Of a stretch of 34,077 nt of DNA, positions 31,356 through 34,077 are shown piece after piece (the first letter of the stretch is position 1; the number at the start of each line of letters is the position of its first letter). Made by a program: the position numbers and the translations under genes. This DNA is from Basidiobolus heterosporus B8920. Lineage: Eukaryota > Basidiobolomycota > Basidiobolomycetes > Basidiobolales > Basidiobolaceae. The stretch spans positions 1 to 34,077 of the forward strand of contig JNET01033771.1 in the NCBI GenBank assembly GCA_000697455.1. The letters run 5' to 3'. The notes beneath the pieces are model-generated. The model was not told the origin of the DNA and did no database searches. It worked only from the letters and a program-made list of their open reading frames with translations.

Positions 31356-32767
31356 TCAAAGTTTGGCATGCACAGCATTTAGCTCACTCCCAAAGTAGCC
31401 TTCAACTGCCTTCAAGAGAGCGTCAATCTCTTTTTTGGTGTTGTGTGCATGTATACATATTCTAACGCGCTCCCGACCAGCCGGAACTGTAGGTGATCTA
31501 ATAGGCTTAACATTGAATCCCTTTGAATTCAGAAACTGGCTGAATCTTTTGCAGTTCCCATTGCCTAAATACCAAATTTAGTCACGTGGCCTTGGATTAT
31601 GAGTGTGATGTTGGACTATACCTGGCACGAGAATCCCTTGGATTGAGCTTTCAGAGTCAAGGAGCAAATGCTTGGGAATTGTGATATTCTGACGAAATCT
31701 ACGTATCAACGCCTTGACCTGATGTTTCAACTGGAAATGCAAGGTAAAATGAGCATCACGCGTTATTCCCTACATCGGCTGCTCTTCTGCTTACCTGCTC
31801 CCCGTCCTCTTCCAACATCCTGTAAGAACATTGTACGGCAACCAAGCTGTGGTGAGGCATGAAGGTGGAGTAGATCAAGGGACGAGCATAGTTGATGAGG
31901 TATTTCTTAAGCAGAGTGGATCCTAACACTACGGCTAATCTTCGTGGTTAATCATGGATTCAAGCACACAGTAATGCTAACTGTCCTACCCCCATGAGCA
32001 CCCATGGCCTTTCCAAACGTATGAAGTCGAGCAAACACCTCTTTCTCAAGGCCAAGTTCATTGACGTAGCCTCGTCCTTGATTTCCAAATAGACCGGTCG
32101 AATGTGCCTTGTATGGCCAATAACAAAGATTAGATAACGTGCTTTGAATAGTAAATCAATGAAGGCTTCAAACCTCGTCCACGATGATATAGAACGGCTT
32201 TCTTTTTTTCAATTCAACAATTTCTCTCAAGTGCACCAAATCACCATCCATAGAATAAATTCCTTCCACCGCTACGAAGATATTAACGTTGTCTTCTATT
32301 TGGTCTAGTACTTGTTCTAAATGCTTAACATCATTGTGTCTGAAGGGCAATAGTCTTTTGCTGCGTGAAGCTCTCATCCCATCGTGAACACTGGCATGAA
32401 TATACTCGTCAAAGATAACAACATCTCCAGGCTGTGGTAAGGTGGTAAAAAGACTTAAATTTGCATCATATCCCGAATTAAACAAAAGAGCATCTTCTGC
32501 CAAATGGAATTTGGCGATCTCTTGTTCTAGTGTCTCGGCCAGCTTCGAATTCCCGTCCAACAATCTAGAGCCAGTAGCACCTAGGGTCGACATGTGTGTG
32601 TTCAACTCGTCTTTGAACATGGCTTGTAGTTTACGATTGTGAGAGAGTCCCAGATAGTCATTTGAAGAGAAGTCAACGCTTCCCTCTTGAGATACTACCA
32701 GACTTCTGGTCAAGGATAGTGCATCTCTACGCGAGAGCTTCTGCGCAAGTTGTTTTTCCAAGTTCAT
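31356..32767 (-). CDS. 8-amino-7-oxononanoate synthase (biotin precursor) with peroxisomal AKL end
   Basis: Five exons on the minus strand: 32767-32174, 32107-31990, 31934-31795, 31730-31622, 31564-31356, giving 389 residues. It belongs to the PLP alpha-oxoamine synthase family: SNDYLGLS, TGSRLLDGNSKLAETLE, FNSGYDANLS, VDEAHSTG (D197, H200), Schiff-base lysine K231 in TFGKAMGAHG, and SPTVPAGRERVRI. Its length and motifs fit AONS/BioF better than the longer serine palmitoyltransferase or ALA synthase. It would join pimeloyl-CoA (or -ACP) and alanine to make the first ring precursor of biotin. The C-terminus ...VHAKL is a PTS1 signal, matching fungi in which BioF acts in peroxisomes. The first intron donor is a weak GTTTGA, needed to join VDE to AHSTG. 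A minisatellite lies about 300 bp upstream. Confidence 0.92.
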
Positions 32768-33063
32768 TGAGTTGTAGTATTCTCAAACGGAAGGGAGATA
32801 TGCGCAGATGTGATTCTCGAATCAGCTTTATTAGCAATACACTAAGATTCTTTTGGCTCGGTAAAAGTTCTTTTTGGATGCATAGCAATTACCAACTTCG
32901 GATAGCACCTAACACGCACTTACCAATTAAATTGATCAATGTCCTTAAATGCCTAAGCTATTGATGTACAATATTCTGTTTCACTCAGTAGAAACCACCC
33001 ATTTTGTACTCCTCACAATTAGTCATCTGGTGGGAATTCCTTCGGTATGTTCGTTTATGAATA

Positions 33064-33633
33064 TTACAGTGTTGAGATAAACGAGAATAAAATTTTGAAT
33101 ACATAAATATAATTATCATCTTACAGTGTTGAGATAAACGAGAATAAAATTTTGAATACATAAATATAATTATCATCTTACAGTGTTGAGATAAACGAGA
33201 ATAAAATTTTGAATACATAAATATAATTATCATCTTACAGTGTTGAGATAAACGAGAATAAAATTTTGAATACATAAATATAATTATCATCTTACAGTGT
33301 TGAGATAAACGAGAATAAAATTTTGAATACATAAATATAATTATCATCTTACAGTGTTGAGATAAACGAGAATAAAATTTTGAATACATAAATATAATTA
33401 TCATCTTACAGTGTTGAGATAAACGAGAATAAAATTTTGAATACATAAATATAATTATCATCTTACAGTGTTGAGATAAACGAGAATAAAATTTTGAATA
33501 CATAAATATAATTATCATCTTACAGTGTTGAGATAAACGAGAATAAAATTTTGAATACATAAATATAATTATCATCTTACAGTGTTGAGATAAACGAGAA
33601 TAAAATTTTGAATACATAAATATAATTATCATC
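33064..33633 (+). repeat. Minisatellite, 10 perfect copies of a 57-bp unit
   Basis: Units start at 33064 and every 57 bp to 33577 (TTACAGTGTTGAGATAAACG...). The copies appear identical by eye. It sits between the SURF4 stop (33762) and the AONS start (32767), upstream of AONS. Because 57 is a multiple of three, one minus-strand frame remains open through the array (19-residue unit beginning MIIIFMYSK), but this is explained by periodicity. Confidence 0.97.
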
Positions 33634-33761
33634 TGAAAATAGTGCCCATATTCTATCTAGACATCAAGCTTGGATTGGGGAATGATATGTGTTAACGAAG
33701 CGTAAATTCTATATATGTTCAAATTCGTTCACGGTATGGTTGTTTCTATGGTTAAGTTCGC

Positions 33762-34077
33762 TTAATAGTTCTTCTTCTTCTCATCAACCGAGATACCCCC
33801 TGGCCCCATGTTAACCAACAACAACAAGCCTCCCATGATACTCAAGGTCTGGAAGAAGTCGTACATAACAAAATCCCTGGTTGGGTGGTTGTGGTGAATG
33901 GTCCACCAGTTGTTGATGATCACATTGAACACAGATAGGAAGAGAACAAGGAACAGTGCAGAGAACTTGGCCTTGAAGCCAATGACAACCATGGCGCTAG
34001 CGATAAGTCCAACAGCTGAGGCGGCAATTCTGAGGGGAGTCATCTCACCGGCGAATACGAAGGATGCGAATAGGAAG
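33762..34077 (-). CDS. SURF4/Erv29-family ER cargo receptor, 3' part (5' end beyond window)
   Basis: The frame is open to the right edge, so only the last roughly 104 residues are present. Three hydrophobic segments can be seen (PLRIAASAVGLIASAMVVIG, FSALFLVLFLSVFNVIINNW, TLSIMGGLLLLVNM), with the family phrases FAGEMTPLR, TIHHNHPTRDF and YDFFQTLSIMGG. The end NMGPGGISVDEKKKNY carries a KKxx-type dilysine signal that returns the receptor from Golgi to ER. SURF4/Erv29 loads soluble secretory proteins into COPII vesicles. Codons are regular, and no intron is seen in this part. Confidence 0.95.
   Translation of the reverse strand, partial: FLFASFVFAGEMTPLRIAASAVGLIASAMVVIGFKAKFSALFLVLFLSVFNVIINNWWTIHHNHPTRDFVMYDFFQTLSIMGGLLLLVNMGPGGISVDEKKKNY

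Noticed and set aside
32985-33632. 215-codon minus-strand frame through the 57-bp array
   Set aside because: Explained by a repeat unit divisible by three; no homology, and it ends in unrelated sequence.
1-34077. CRISPR arrays, bacterial operon signals, rRNA or tRNA genes
   Set aside because: None seen. The only regular arrays are the minisatellites without spacers, and no tRNA T-loop with paired arms was recognised by eye.

Overview
This is a eukaryotic nuclear window, almost certainly from an early-diverging (non-Dikarya) fungus. Introns are short (about 50-95 bp) with GT...AG ends. The ERMES subunit MDM34 is a fungal marker. Animal-like H-type ferritins, a SIRT5-type sirtuin and a chromodomain Ty3 retroelement fit Mucoromycota or Zoopagomycota-like lineages better than Ascomycota or Basidiomycota. 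I cannot name the genus.

Layout. Bases 1-240 have normal CpG content. Bases 241-4440 are a decayed retroelement block: a plus-strand Ty3/chromovirus relic (integrase, chromodomain, polypurine tract, 3' LTR) next to or inside an older minus-strand relic (integrase zinc finger, RNase H, possible Gag). This block has almost no CpG, whereas both flanks have it. From 5.2 kb onward the window is gene-dense: a 1800-residue coiled-coil protein (+), a Sac7-like RhoGAP (+), a head-to-head pair of ferritin genes (-/+), a Sel1-repeat protein (-), ribosomal protein L5 (+), a small possible GPI-type secreted protein (-), a fasciclin-domain protein with a huge charged insert (-), a SIRT5-like deacylase (-), a secreted glycine-rich repeat protein (+), MDM34 (+), a G-protein alpha subunit (-), RNA polymerase III subunit RPC5/RPC37 (+), an 8-amino-7-oxononanoate synthase ending in a peroxisomal AKL signal (-), a perfect 10 x 57 bp minisatellite, and the 3' part of a SURF4/Erv29 cargo receptor (-) cut by the window edge.

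The genes are mostly independent housekeeping, signalling and surface genes, not a pathway cluster. RhoGAP and G-alpha act in signalling and polarity. MDM34 and SURF4 act in organelle contact and ER export. AONS makes a biotin precursor. The clearest functional pairing is the ferritin couple: an intact ferroxidase-type subunit and a divergently transcribed paralogue that has lost most iron-oxidising and three-fold-channel residues while keeping an intact spliced reading frame. Exon boundaries below were worked out by hand from reading frames and family alignment from memory; no searches were run.
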